Source of the DNA: Pontederia crassipes
Lineage: Eukaryota; Streptophyta; Magnoliopsida; Commelinales; Pontederiaceae
Direction of reading: 5' to 3'
Assembly (NCBI GenBank): GCA_030549335.1
Contig: CM060194.1
Coordinates: forward strand, 14,448,171 to 14,512,170
DNA: 64,000 nucleotides
Below, in pieces: positions 1 through 12,680 of this stretch (within the stretch, counting starts at the first letter, position 1; every line of letters begins with the position of its first letter). The notes beneath the pieces were generated by a model. The model ran no database searches and was not told where the DNA came from. It was given only the letters and a program-made list of their open reading frames with translations. The translations under genes and the position numbers were made by a program.

Positions 1-540
1 AATGCACAATCCCAGAACATATTTTTCTAAGGCCTGAATTGTCCATTCAAACTACTCATCCATATGTGGATGGAAGGTGACGTAGAAATTCAATCACATC
101 CCAATTGCTCTATAGATGCTCCATTAGAATTGGGTTATGCACTGTAAATTCTTATCCGACGCAATGGATCAGTATTCCATGTAGTTGGATAACCTCCTTA
201 AAAAAATGAATGTCCATGAGGCTTTTGATGGACTAACATTTCTTTAATGGGTATGATGTCGGCTATCTTATATCAATCATCTATTATTCATATCGCATCG
301 TTATCATGTTGAGTCTTTTGGAAGCCTTCTAACGAAATCAATCATTACTTTTCTTAATGCTATTGAAGATTTCTAAGCTCTTGTAGTACACGATGTGACC
401 TATGATGCTCAACTTCCATTTGTCGACCTTCCATAGTATTTTCGACTATATGCAAGATGTGTTATTATTATTATTGTTCACTGGACTGACTTGGGTTATG
501 CAATTGCTCCTTGCTCATATTCCATCGGCTCACTCCTAAA
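1..540 (-). pseudogene. Ty3/gypsy integrase remnant, truncated by window edge
   Basis: Read on the minus strand, bases 1-180 give a degraded match to the conserved C-terminal half of a Ty3/gypsy integrase core. LHGI is followed by a segment corresponding to the usual AxGTxLNFSTAFHPQTDGQSER block, here seen as LNFYVTFHPHMDE, then TIQALEKYVLGLC. Several stops and indels interrupt it, so no integrase could be made. It lies downstream, in element order, of the RNase H remnant at 541-867. The 3' part of the element and its other LTR must lie outside the window. The assignment to Ty3/gypsy is firm from motif order; the lineage is inferred from the LTR. Confidence 0.75.
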
Positions 541-1330
541 TTAGCAAGTGACCTTTCTGCTTAAGATATTCTCAACTAAGTTTGCATTGACGAACTCGTA
601 ATCTTTCAATAATTTGATCCTTTTTTTTTCGACACATGTTCGAAAGTGTACCTCAACCTTGGTGGTCCGTGGAGAATTCAATCTCTTCACCCTACACGTT
701 TGTGTCACTGACTCTTGGGTGAAGACCACAATTGTTAATTCGATATCTAATTGTCTTGATGTGTTGGCAACTATCTTCTTCCTATGTAGTATCAAGACGC
801 ACGCCACGTGGGAGTTGTATGCGTAGTTGTGGGCGACATAACCTCCTTGGTCTAAAGGTCTTTTCAAAAAGAAAAAAGGGCATTATTGTCAATTCCTTCT
901 CCAAGTTCTAAAACATATTTTTAACCTTTCCTGAGTCATTCAATTTTTTTTATATCCTTTTAAGTGAGGTTCGTCCATGGTGACACTATCGTATGGCAAT
1001 CTAATGCGACTGTTCAAAAATATCTTGCCAGTCTAAGGAAGTTTTTTTTCCTCTTTAACACGTCCTTTGGTTGAATCAATTTGATTATAGCATCCATCTT
1101 TTGATATTCCATGTATGCGATATTCCTGGAGAACATTATCTCATTCTGCCAAAATTTATATTTAGATACTTTGGCGCATACTTATTTCTCTTAATGTTTG
1201 TAGTGCAATCTGCAAATGTTCTACATGTTCCTCTAGGCTTGACGAATATATTAGAATATCATCGATCTTGGGTTAACCAATGTAATAATAACTATACTAT
1301 AATTTTTCAACATACTTGGATGCTGTCCTT
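541..1330 (-). pseudogene. Ty3/gypsy reverse transcriptase and RNase H remnant
   Basis: The minus strand at about 1186-1290 reads IDDILIYSSSLEEHVEHLQ, the YxDD-box region of Ty3/gypsy reverse transcriptase with the catalytic DD retained. Bases 541-867 encode a 108-residue stretch ending in LLKDYEFVNANLVENILSRK, the degraded end of the RNase H region (usually KDYDxxIxYHPGKANVVADALSRK). Stops and frame changes separate the two blocks. Only about 0.4 kb separates this RT segment from the gag zinc knuckle, so the protease and the N-terminal half of RT are deleted. It is a dead internal fragment of the element whose LTR lies at 2912-5237. Confidence 0.85.
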
Positions 1331-1689
1331 CTTCCATACCATTATGTGTGCACTTCATCACTTTTTCTATTGAGTTCGAGTGCTCGACTTTTTACGGTAA
1401 ATTATGAGCACCAACTAATCGATAACCTCCTTAAAAATATTGTCATATGAGTGCTTCCATTAAACACTCTACTTTTCAATGATCAATTTTTTTTTATGAA
1501 AAGTAAACTATAAACTATATTCATTCCATATAATACATGCTATTTGGATATATAAAATATCTAAAGACTAGTTGGAGTGGAGATTACAATTTCGACTTGA
1601 TTAAGCTTCAAGTCATATGTCATAACATATCAATCTATTTGGGTGATTTCAGCACCATTCTTGGAGGCCTATTGTTGTCGTAGAGGTTC

Positions 1690-2729
1690 GACCCATTTTG
1701 ATTCATCGCAATCTCTTGCGAAGTGACTCATCTTGTCACAATTTAGGCATGCACCCTCGCCCAATAACATTCATCGAGATGCATTTTGTGGCAGTAGTTA
1801 CATGATTCTCTATGTGGTGGAGGATCATTCCGTGTTGGATATGACCTTCTTCGGTTGTAGTTTTCTTGATGCTGCTTCTCTCTTCTTTGATGTCTTTTAT
1901 CTTTACTCCAAATATGATTCTGATCATTATCTATATCCTCTTGATTCGGTTGAGTTGCGTTTGTTATGTCATCATTTTCAAGCATGGTAGCAAACTCTTT
2001 CGCAACTTGAAGGGTCTGATAGTTACAACATTTTACCCATCCTCGGAGGCTTGACTTGAGACCTTCCACCCATTGCTTAACGTGATTTCTCTCTGATTGA
2101 CGTCGAGTACCATACTTCTCCAACTTTAAGAATTCGATCGTGTAGTCCTTGACTGTCATGGTATCCTGTTGTAGATCTCGATATTCCTTCTATTTTCTCG
2201 CTCTTCGGAGAACAGGTAAATAGCAATCCTTGAATATCTTTTTAAACTTTCTCCAAGGAATCAGGTCCTTTCCGAAGAATGTGCCAGCCTTTGTTGTGTT
2301 CCACCAATGCCTAGCATCACCTGTTAAAAGCCTCGTAGCACATATAGTCTTACAGTTCTCACCGCAGTCCATCTTCACTAGAGTTTGGTCAATTTCTTCC
2401 AGCCACCTATAAGTTTTCTCGAAGTTGTCCTTCCATCAAATTGGGGAGGCTGTACGTTGAGAAAACGCTTAACAATTTCTTTTCGATTATCGTGAAGTAG
2501 AACATCATGACTCTTAGTATTACTATAGTCTCTGTACATTGAACGAGATTCATATGATGATGATCCATGGTTCGAACGTTCCTTTTTCATGTTCATTGAT
2601 CCATTCATTATTTACTCGTGGGCCTTGGGCCGCTTGGCCATCCTCCTGTGCACCTTGAGAATTGGATCGTCGATATCTACGTCTCGGTCCACGATAAAAT
2701 TGATGAGAGGTCATCAACTTGGGAGACAT
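1690..2729 (-). pseudogene. Ty3/gypsy gag remnant with CCHC knuckle
   Basis: A minus-strand start codon at 2729 lies just inside the PBS, followed by an Arg-rich N terminus. The capsid-like retrotrans_gag domain is recognisable across three frames: LNVQPPQFDG (near 2450), then ATRLLTGDARHWWNTTKAGT, then the block ending FATMLENDD (near 1980). The nucleocapsid knuckle follows as CLNCDKMSHFARDC (CX2CX4HX4C) at about 1705-1748, one frame away from the preceding CYWARVHA segment. At least three frame changes are needed, so it is a pseudogene. Domain order gag, RT, RNase H, integrase on the minus strand confirms a single decayed element. Confidence 0.85.
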
Positions 2730-2896
2730 CTGCGCTCACCCAACAATAAATAATACAATACAATTTAATAAATAAGAATTCAATATCACAATGAAAACTT
2801 ATTTGACTCTACTGGATGACTGCAGTGGTTGCTCGTGACAGTTGCACATGAATTCAATTCTATCTATTAGAGACAGCTAAAAAGTGCCTCTCCTTA

Positions 2897-2908
2897 GGCT
2901 CTGATACC
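2897..2908 (-). other. tRNA-iMet primer binding site of gypsy element
   Basis: On the minus strand GGTATCAGAGCC, matching the complement of the initiator tRNA-Met 3' end except at its first base, lies three bases after the CA end of the LTR at 2912. It fixes the LTR as the 5' LTR of a minus-strand element. Confidence 0.85.
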
Positions 2909-2911
2909 TTC

Positions 2912-4155
2912 TGTAACGCCCTGAGATCCACGTGACTTTCACGTGCTCAGAGTCGTCCCAGAGGCGCTACTCAATTTTCTATAAAATATTTTTGCGGAAT
3001 AAAATCTATAAAGTGCAGAATATAAAACATAAATGCGGAAGACTTTTCAAAAATAATAACTAATAATCCATAATAATCGAAATGCTAAAACATCCAAGAG
3101 TTTACAATTCTAATAAGTGCGGAAATAATAAAACTAAATAACTAGATCTAATGCCATGTGCAACATCTGTCTGTCACTGAGCGTAGCCACCTGCAGGACC
3201 ATCATCTATAGCTCTCTCACCTGCACGGATCCAAGTACAGGAAAATATCCGTGAGTATAAAAATACTCAGTACGTAGGGTCTAAAAGATAATCAATATGC
3301 TCAATCGAAAATAAGATAAAATCAATAATGAGTCGATAGAGCAGTCAATACAATAATCAATTAACAATTTATCAATATGAACAATATATCAGGCTATGGT
3401 CAACAGACCAATGTAAATCAATAACAATTTTTTTTTTCAATTAATAATTATCAATTGCCTGATTAATAGATCAATATTCAATTAACAATTTTCAATTCAA
3501 TAATCAATGGTCATTGGCCAATAACAATTCAATTCAATAGAGCAATAATAATTGCCAACTCCATGCCAATATATCCAAATGACCATGATTTAATTCTATT
3601 CAATTCTATTCTATTTCGATTCAATTCCAATTCCAATTTCAATTCTATTTAATTCAGTTTATAATGTTCGGAGTTCTCCAATTCAATGAGGAGCGCTCAG
3701 TCAATTAAGGGACATCATGCCACTTTTATGCAGGCCAGTGGGGGATCAGTGCCACGGCAAGCCCGATACGATTCAATGGGTTCGTGTATGGTGGGGGACG
3801 AGTGGCCATACACAGGACAGCCATAGCTTTTACACTATCTGCCCCATTCAATTCAATTGGTCCTGTCTTAGTAGCAATCAGTGAATATGGGTCCAGTAAC
3901 TTTCGACTTTTATCTTGTTTATCTAAAATGTCTATCTTTTGATAAATTATCAATTTGATTAGATAAATTCTGAACTCAAAACTAAGTAGGTCAACAATAC
4001 AATCAAAATCAAAGTTCATCTTAATATAAACAGATCAATCACCAACAATATAATTAATACATCAAATTAATAATAATAATAATAATAATCAGTAATTAAA
4101 ATTTACTCAAAAATAAATAATAACTCTCGGTGGTGTACTCTCTGTACTATTCTTC

Positions 4156-4189
<34 letters not shown>

Positions 4190-5237
4190 TGGCCGAGAGG
4201 TTGGAGAAAGAAATTTCCTCTTCTGAATTTTATTTTCTGCGTGAAGGTTAACAAATTAATTTACTTTTCCCACTTTTTCCTAATTTTCTCTCTCAAATCT
4301 CCCTCCCTGTTCATTACGGCCGTAACATCAATTCCCTTTTTTTTTTATAAATCTCTCTCTCTGATTTGGCGGCCGTAAATTCCCTTCTTTTTTTTTCTAC
4401 ATCTTTCTCTCTCCAGATTTACCCCCTATTCCATTACGGCCGTAAACTTCATCCTTTTTTTTATCCTTTCTCTCTCTACATCTATATTCCATTACGCCCG
4501 TAAAATTTTTTTTCTCTCACTGTTTTCTCCTTTCTCTCTCTAATACTCTCTCTTCCAACTTCTCGGCCGTAAAATCCTTCTATCTAACTTTTCTTTTTTT
4601 CATCTTTCTCTCTCTACCCTTTTCTCGGCCGTAAAACTCTACTCTTCTCTCTCTTGACGGCCGGAACAGAAAATTACGGCAAAAAAAAATTTACGGCCGT
4701 AATACTTCTAATTTAAAATTAAATTGCGTCGTAAAACCTTACGATACAATAGCAAACAAATATTGCGGCCATAATAATTCTAATTCCAAACTAGATTGCA
4801 CCGTAAAATATTACGACACAATAGAAAACGGAATCCCCCCTACGTACCTCGTAGCCGTTCGACGTTGAATCATGCCTTGCCATGCCTCTGCCGTCGGACA
4901 CCAAGAACCCATAGAGAAGAAAACTTTTTTGACGATCGACTCTAAGGATTTATTTATAGGGCTCTTAAATCTTTATCTCCAATTCATCTATAACTTATAA
5001 TTCTAATCAAATTTAATCTTTTAATTAATCTCTTTTAACAATTTTGATTTATTTTAATAATTAAATAATTCCGAATTTAAATAAATATCCCATAATACAT
5101 TTTTATCCTTAATTAAACTCCTCCCCTATTTTCCTTTATTTTCGAAATTATTTATTATAATAATATTAATGATCATTTTTCTCAAAATAAATAATAAAAT
5201 ATTATTTTTCTAACTCTCAAAAATTGGGGTCGTTACA
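2912..5237 (-). mobile_element. 5' LTR (2.3 kb) of Ty3/gypsy, Del/Tekay-like
   Basis: On the minus strand this begins TGTAACGACCCCAATTTTTG at 5237 and ends GGGCGTTACA at 2912, next to the PBS. A TATA-like CTATAAATAAA lies near 4946-4958. The segment near 3170-3300 (GGATCCGTGCAGGTG and CTCACGGATATTTTCCTG on the minus strand) resembles the 61.3 kb solo LTR, so both belong to related families. The length resembles LTRs of the Del/Tekay chromoviruses; the lineage is inference because no chromodomain is in view. The flank at 5238 cannot be tested for a target-site duplication because the other LTR is outside the window. Confidence 0.8.
4130..4800. repeat. TTACGGCCGTAA palindrome cluster in LTR
   Basis: A run of exact and degenerate copies of the palindrome TTACGGCCGTAA (near 4314, 4369, 4433, 4491, 4564, 4625, 4660, 4690 and others) is spaced roughly 60 bp apart, separated by TTTT and CTCTCT tracts. 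A (TA)n microsatellite lies at 4160-4186. It falls in the LTR close to its TATA-like box, so the motifs may be enhancer-type binding sites; function is not shown. Confidence 0.75.
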
Positions 5238-5824
5238 CCTTTTCTTTCTAGCATTTCTTATATAACTTACTTATTCTTAAAATATTAACACAAAAAACTT
5301 TGCATTATATTATTTTATTTTTTTGTTGCTGTAGTTGTGTCATTTTTTATAAATTTCTTTGAATTATCTATAGTCACAAATCATCATGATGATATCCAGT
5401 CCTTATCCGATGCTATCGAATAAACACATGTTGCATGTAATTCAGTCCTTATATCATAAGAGGAATGCATGTATTTTTAATAAAGTTTCATTCACGAGAT
5501 GTTGATGTAGCAATATTTACTGCGTGATTCCATTTCAATTGTCAAGTGTAATTACCTACTAGAAAAAGAAAATTAGCACTAAAACGTGTTGTGGCCATGT
5601 GGCGTGATTTTTTTTTGTTTAACGAAGTGCTCTTTATATAATATCATATAGTAATGTAGTCTTATTTTATAAATAAATAAATTATTAATATTTTATGTTA
5701 ATGATATCATATTTTATAAATAAAATTATTTATAAAAATTGAAGTATGCACATATATTTTTTAGATGACTTTTATTTTCATCTTTAATAAAAGTACTTTT
5801 TTTGTCTTAACGAGAAATATGTGA
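5238..5824. other. AT-rich intergenic, nothing recognised
   Basis: AT-rich sequence between the gypsy LTR and the inverted-repeat element. I see no coding potential or repeat structure beyond homopolymers. Confidence 0.5.
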
Positions 5825-7029
5825 GGTAAATTACACGAATGGTCCCCCAATTTTGAGTCGATTTCTAACTGGTCTTCCAACTTCAATTTGTAACCAGAAC
5901 ATTCCTCATCTTTTATTTTCTTACACGATTAGTCCTCTTGACCGGTGATAGTGGATTTCCCGATTGCCTTGCATACGTGATCGACACGTGAACTGTTTCT
6001 CTCTCATCTACGTCATTTAAATCATCCACGTCATTAAACGCTTCAAATCAGGTAAATTACATAGATCGTCCCCCAATTTTGAGTCAATTTTTAAACAATC
6101 CCTCAACTTTAATATTATTGCACGATGCATCCACTTGACCGTTAAGAAACAGTATCCTGATTATCTTGCGACATGACATAATAAAATATAAATTTTTTTT
6201 TAACTAACTAACATACTTAATAAAAATATTATAAAAATTTAAGAACGTGGACGAACTGGCAGAGGGGGAGTGTCGGCCCCCCTCTCCAAGCTCGCCCTTT
6301 GGCAAGTTGGCATAGAGGGCGCCAACCCCCTCTCTCCAAGCTCGCCCACTGGCAAGCTTCGCACAATGAGTGATAATGCCCACTTACGAGTTCGTCGACT
6401 CTTCTATCATTTTTATATTTTATAATATATCAATTTTGAGTCGTTTAGGGTCGCTGACGAGTTCGCGAGGGGGCGTTGGTGCCCCTTGTGTGCAACTCGC
6501 CAGTGGGCGAGCTTGGAGAGGGGGGTCGGCGCCCCCTATGTGAACTCGCCAAAGGGCGAGCTTGGAGAGAGGGGCCGACACCCCCCTCTGCCAGCTCGTC
6601 CGCATTCTTAAATTTTTATAATATTTTTTTATTGTGTGATGTCGGCTAGTTAAATTTTTTTATTATATTTTATTATGTCACGCCGTAAGATAATCGGGAG
6701 ATTATTTTTTATCAGTCAAGTGGATGAATCGTGCAATAATATCAAAGTTGTGGGACTGTTTAGAAATCGACTCAAAGTTAGGGGACGATCCGTGTAATTT
6801 ATTTGATTTGGAGCATTAAATGATGTGGATAACTTAAATGACATGGATGAGAGAGAAACGGCTCACGTGTCGGCCACGTATGCAAGGCAATCGGGAAATC
6901 CATTATCTCCGGTCAAGATGACTAATCGTGCAAGAAAATAAAAGATGATGAACGTTCTGATTACAAATTGAAGTTGGGGGATCAGTTGGAAATCGACTCA
7001 AAGTTGGGGGATCATTCGTATAATTTACC
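5825..7029. mobile_element. Concentric inverted-repeat (Mutator-like) element
   Basis: The left end GGTAAATTACACGAATGG is mirrored by CATTCGTATAATTTACC at the right end, and the two arms stay complementary for about 225 bp (5825-6050 with 6800-7029). A second copy of the same terminus starts at 6051 (GGTAAATTACATAGATCG) and is mirrored near 6800, giving a second inner pair of arms. The centre (6250-6600) is GC-rich and itself palindromic, with blocks such as GGGGGTCGGCGCCCCC and GAGCTCGCC/GGCGAGCTTG. No transposase is present. Long arms and lack of coding sequence fit a non-autonomous Mutator-like foldback. An imperfect 9-base flank match (AATATGTGA at 5816, ATTATGTGA at 7033) is offset by 3 bases and only suggestive. 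Confidence 0.75.
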
Positions 7030-10000
7030 CGAATTATGTGAAGAATGCTAGACTATGAGAAATGTGCAAATATTTTATTGGAGCATTTTTCTCGGCACGA
7101 TTTCATACGAGTTGCATTAATAACTAAAAAAAATTAAAACTTGGATAGTTTTAATTTTTTTTGTATCATGAAGAGCTATTTATTTCATATTAAAAGCAAA
7201 ATAATATTTAAGAATTCTATAATAATACATTAATTATAATTTGACATTTGAACGAAAACCATTGTCAAGTCACGTAAATTTCACTTGCTTCCAAATAATT
7301 AGGGTAATATTTTAAACAAATATTATATTGGTTATTGAATTATCTATATCTATATATTATTATAGTATTGAAGGAGAGAATGACATTTGGCAATTTTGTT
7401 TTCATGTCCAACTAAAATTTTTTGTTATTTTTTGAATAAACATATTAGAAAGTAATCTTAAATTGTATTTCAAATTATAATTAAGTGCTTATTGTGATAG
7501 AGTCATTACTAATTCATATTATATACCATATTATTATAAAGTATACTACCTAAATACTATATGCATCTAATAAGTTATAAATAATAAAAAATAGAAGTTA
7601 TCGAATTATTGGTTGATAACAATCCATAACTCTTCTTATAAACATAATAACATATTTTTTTTTGTAAAATAAAATAAGTTTCACAAAGAATCTTAATTCA
7701 AGATATTATATGTTGATTTAACAGTTAATTACTCATTATAAAATTAAATAATTACCAATGAGAAATATGTAATGAAAGAATGGCATGCGACACATAAATA
7801 ACATTCACATAAAATTAATTGTTATATTTTAATTTATTTGAATATTAATATGTGTGTATTAACCTTTTGACCAAATAATTGTACCCATTATGTAACTGCC
7901 AAATGAATGAGTATATAGTGTATTTTAAATTTTTATTTTGTGAAAGTAAATAATATTTGTAAGCACAAGTTAAGAAAGTTATAAATATACCACAATTATA
8001 AATAAATTATAAAAGTAATTAGAATTAATTTATTATCAAAGAACAATTATAATATATTTTAGGTCACTTATATAACTCTTTTTCTTTAATTATAACAATC
8101 TTTTTATTTGTCTTTAAGCATTATTATATGTGTGCATCATTTTAATATAATTTTATTTCTTCATAATGTATTATTAGTGTGCATGTGCAAATAATTTTTA
8201 TAGTGGATTATTTATTTGTTTAATACTATATTTGTATCATTAATTTTCATAAATGACCTAATGCATATTATAAAATATTAAATATGACATTCCATGTCTC
8301 TATATAGAGGTTTCTATGTATAACTATGTTGTATGCAAACTCACATATATAGATCGATAGGAATACATGCAATTCTAATGTGTCATTCGATGGATGATAA
8401 TGTGGTAAGTTTTATACAAGTATATTAGCATTTCAAACCCATTTCAAATGTTGAGTGCAAGTGCTTAAAAAAAAAATCAAAACTTACAAGAAGATGACGT
8501 GTTACCATTTCGGTGTTTTTATTTTGATGAATAGTTCTTTACATAATTTTATGAAAAGAGTTATTTGTTAATTTTAATTATTCACTTTTAAACGGAAAAC
8601 ATTATGTATAAAATTTCTAAAAATGAGTATAGATTGACTTGAATAATATTTTGTCATTGTGAAACTATTATTTTACAAACAAAAATTTTTAATTATGTAT
8701 TTGTTTATTTTTAATAATTAACATTATGTGTATCATTACATTTTTTCTATGTTAAAATGGTTGCGTTGCATTCTTTATTTACCCAAATGTGGCAATTATT
8801 TTTAAAATTATTCATTTTGTATAATTTGTTTATTTTAATCATTTTTTCCTATACGATACGATAGATTCATGAACATTGTATAATTCATAATTTTTCTTTT
8901 AATTCTCAATGAATTATTTGTGTACAAGTGAAATAGTTTTTGTAGTATATTTTTTATTTATTTACTATTAGATTCTTGCCATTTTCTTTTAAGCTCTTGA
9001 AGTATTGTAAAATTATGAAATATGTCACCCCTTTTCTCTATCTAAATTTATGCATTAAACTATGCATTAAACGTACCCTTCAAACCCATATGGCATAGAA
9101 GGAATGCAAGCATTTCTCTTCTAACATATTGCATTAATTATATGATTTTTTTATTGTGGCAACATACTTGACTCCACACTCATATTCAGTTCTATTTCAA
9201 GCGTAAAATGCTTATATAAAAATAGCACTAGAGCTTATAAGAGGAAAGGAGAGCATATCATAATTGGCATTTATTTTTAAATGACTTTTCTAAAAAGTTT
9301 ATTTATTGTTTTATGTTATATAACTTTAATATACAACTTTATGTAGAATGATCTATTATTAAAATTTATATAGAAAGATTCTATTATCAATATTGCTCGC
9401 TTGCATATCTTTACATTAAAATAGTTTCTGAAACGACTAGCGATAAATAAATTTATTTCAATATATGAATATTATAAACAAGGCTCATATTTCACTCGTG
9501 TGAAGGCTCATATTTTACGATATTTTTAACCATGTACTTAGATTGAAAGTAAAATCATATTAAATTTGTATTTATCAAGAATTCAATGTCAAATAAATAA
9601 AGGAATATAATTCTCAAATTCAATATTTGCATGAATCTATTGTCAATTATTCATCATGTATTTAAAATTTAACATGTTTTCATATAATTAGAGTACTGAT
9701 TGGAACAAATATAATATATGAGTATATGTATCATGAAAATAATATAGATATCAATTAGACTAACAAATTAATATCTCAAACTTAAATGAGAATATTATTA
9801 GAGAAAAAAATGGGACACAAAGGGAATTTAGACTAATAAATTATTTATCTATTTTATAATTATCATGTCCTTTAAGTAATATTAAAGATATCAAAATGAT
9901 ATTTAAATATACGATTTATCTAAATTGAAATACAACGTACAAAAACCAAGTTCGATTGGACACACACACACATCCAAAATCTTTTTTAAAACATAATTAA

Positions 10001-10560
10001 TTATCCAACTATATCTATGAGAAACACCGGAAGTATCCAACCTATAATCTTATCCAAAATTGTTTGACTTCTTATATTTCTAAGAAAGGTGATTTATAAA
10101 GATAGCATGTATATTATTTTTAAGTGTGTAGACCTGAAAAACTAGATTTTTTTTTTGTCGTACATATAAAATAAAATAATCATCGAAACATGTCGAAGAA
10201 AAAATCACTCAGTCTAGATGACTTTCGCCCGGCCAATGGATGGCTTCGACTCAATTCTTACAGAGTTTTGATATTTATTATTATTAATTATGGTAGAAGT
10301 GTTGTCTTATATGAGATAAGAAATGACGTGAGAGTGACAGAAAAAAATGTAGAAAAATAGAAAAAAAGGATGGAGTGTGCAACGAGGTAAACAAGAAGGT
10401 GATTATTATTAAAATAATATATGTAGGAATTATGAGAGACAAAATAAAACATCTGATTCAGTTCATTATTAATTTTTTACGAGCGACAAATAATATTTTT
10501 TTCCGTCGGAAGGATACAAAAATTAAGAAGAAACGTCAAGTTTAAAGGGTCAATGAGACA
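7030..10560. other. AT-rich intergenic, no gene seen
   Basis: About 3.5 kb of strongly AT-rich sequence. All reading frames close within a short distance on both strands. A short (CA)n tract occurs at 9961. I recognise no transposon ends, splice structure or RNA gene. Confidence 0.6.
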
Positions 10561-11100
10561 TTTGCACAAGCACCTTTCGAGCTGCCTTTGCTGAACAAAG
10601 AGCACGTTTCTAGGCAACAGAGACGGTATTTATCACCCCAACAGCTTCCAAAACGATAGCCCAGCGACCGACGTACTCACCATTTCGTCGTGGGCCCAAT
10701 TTAATTGGAGGGGTTAATTTGTGGGTCCAAACTATTCGGGTCCACATTAATTCAACTTGGAAAGTTGTGATAATTGGGAAGTCAATTAATAGGAAAAAAT
10801 TGGAGTGCTGCGTCCTAATTCTCCCAAGTCGGAAGGAACAGAGACCATTAATTAACTAATTTAAACTAAATAACTAAAATGGCGCTTGTGTTTATTTTTT
10901 TTACGAGCAAAATAATAATACTCTTAAGCCGATGGCCAGGAAATAACTAGAAGAAAAGAAGAGAATATTGTGGTTTTTTTTTCTCCCAAGGGGTTCTTCT
11001 TCGCCCATCTGCCCCCTTTTTGATCTCTGGAGCAATCGTTTGGATCTTGGATTGATCTGAAGAGGGAGTGTGGATTCAAAGTTAGCATCGCTTCTCGGAG
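10561..11100 (+). promoter_or_regulatory. Probable promoter and non-coding leader exon of NIPA gene
   Basis: Composition changes from AT-rich to mixed around 10560. The stretch 10970-11100 looks like a transcribed leader: CT-rich and start-poor, ending at a good donor, GGAG|GTACAG, at 11100/11101. A leader exon here would splice to the acceptor TTTGCAG|ATTCC near 14368, immediately upstream of the coding start. This is inference from splice signals and spacing; the transcription start is not identifiable. Confidence 0.35.
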
Positions 11101-11644
11101 GTACAGCTCGAATTCGCGCTCGGTCAGTTCATCTACAGGCTTTTCTGGTTATGTTTTTGTTCAAATTTTGCTTGATCTGTTAGTGTTGGTTTCCGTAACG
11201 ACGGGGGCGAAGGGCATCGACAGGAAATTTACCGATTGAAGCTTGGTGCAATTATGATAATTTCTTTTGAGATTGGATCTATTGTTATGTTGCATTTTTT
11301 TGTTGTTCTGTTGTAAAAGGAAAACTGGCAGGAGGAAGGAGGTAATGATCAAGCTCTTGGATATGAGGGCACGCGGGTTCATTTTCTTTTCTTAAATTAG
11401 TTCATAGTGTTGTCGCCAATTTTGCCAGAAAATTTGGTTTGTCCTAATGTTTTGGGATGAGAAGTTAGTGTTAGGGTTGACTACTTGGTGGGAAATTCGT
11501 TCTATTGAAACATATCTAGTATATTGTGGCGATAAGGGTTAATTGTTGGGAGGAGACTCAGAAGAGTAGGAAGACTCCTCTTATTCGTGCTTTGCTCATA
11601 AGTTTCTTTTTTGTTTTTCATTTTTGTTGATTACAGCAAACATC

Positions 11645-12680
11645 AATTTGCTACAAAATAAAATATTTTCATTTGGCTCGTGATGCGAACCCCTTTAATT
11701 GTGACTTTATGTGGGTATGAGTCATGCTCTAACATACCTGGGATATTGTCAGAGAGGGGCATCTTGCTAGGAGAATGAGTTGGATTTACACTGTGGATGG
11801 ATTAATTGTGGTGATAATTGAGTGGAAGAGAAACTAAGAGTTGTAGAGTGTAGATGTAGACTTTCATGAAACTTGTATACAAATCAACTATTTGGATGGG
11901 GCCGTGCATGCCTGCAGCTATGTATGTAATTCAAGGAGATTTAAGATAGAAAATAACCAATTAGTTAAACACATGTTGCAAACTCTGGCATAGGCTATAC
12001 ATTTACAGAAGTTGTACTTCAAGGTTAACTGATGAAAATGTCATAATTAACATAAGAACTCCGCCTATATTTTATAGCCGGTCCCAAGTCCGGATAAAGG
12101 AGGAGGGTTGTGTTAGGCCCCGACAGCCAGCATAAAATCCTGTCGAATCTTATGAACATGGATCAACGAGTATGATCCATGTAGCCGACCCCACCCAGTG
12201 GGATAAGGCTTTGTTGTTGTTGTTGTAACATAAGAACTCCAGCAAACTTCAGAACTAGAGCTGAAGTTAAAACTATTGTCATAATTTGCTATATTTTTTA
12301 CCAAAATATTGTCATTTGGCTTTTGGTGATGCAAAATTGCTAACTGTGACTTTATAAGGGTATGAGCCTTGCTCTAGCATACTGAGGATGTTGTCAGAAA
12401 GGGGCATCTTGCTAGGAAAATGAGATGGGGATTCATACTGTGGATGGATGAATTGTGGTGATAATTGAGTGGCAGAGAAACTAAGAGCTGTAGAGTGTAA
12501 ATGTAGTCTTTCATGAAACTAGTATACAAATTAACTATTTGGATGTGGCCGTGCATGCCTGCAGCTACTCATGTAATAAAAAGGAAATTTAAAAGAGAAA
12601 GCGGCATGATTAACATAAGAACACCAGCAAACTTCAGAATTAAGTGCAGGAGCTTTGAAGATAGTTGTCCAGATATTATA
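11645..12680. repeat. Local direct duplication inside leader intron
   Basis: Two diverged copies of one segment lie in direct orientation, about 11645-12275 and 12280-12680. Shared landmarks include GAGGGGCATCTTGCTAGG/AAGGGGCATCTTGCTAGG, GTGGTGATAATTGAGTGG, GCCGTGCATGCCTGCAGCTA and AACATAAGAAC(T/A)CCAGCAAAC. The first copy is interrupted by the insertion at 12063-12226. Confidence 0.85.
12063..12226 (+). mobile_element. RTE-LINE or Au-SINE type 3' tail insertion
   Basis: A 164 bp insertion ends in GTGGGATAAGGC followed by TTTGTTGTTGTTGTTG, the 3' tail shared by plant Au SINEs and RTE-type LINEs, and carries GGTCCCAAGTCCGGATAAAG upstream. It is flanked by a perfect 14 bp target-site duplication AACATAAGAACTCC at 12049-12062 and 12227-12240. 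It is therefore a 5'-truncated retroposon copy inserted by target-primed reverse transcription. The duplicated intron copy near 12612 lacks it and shows the empty site. Confidence 0.85.
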
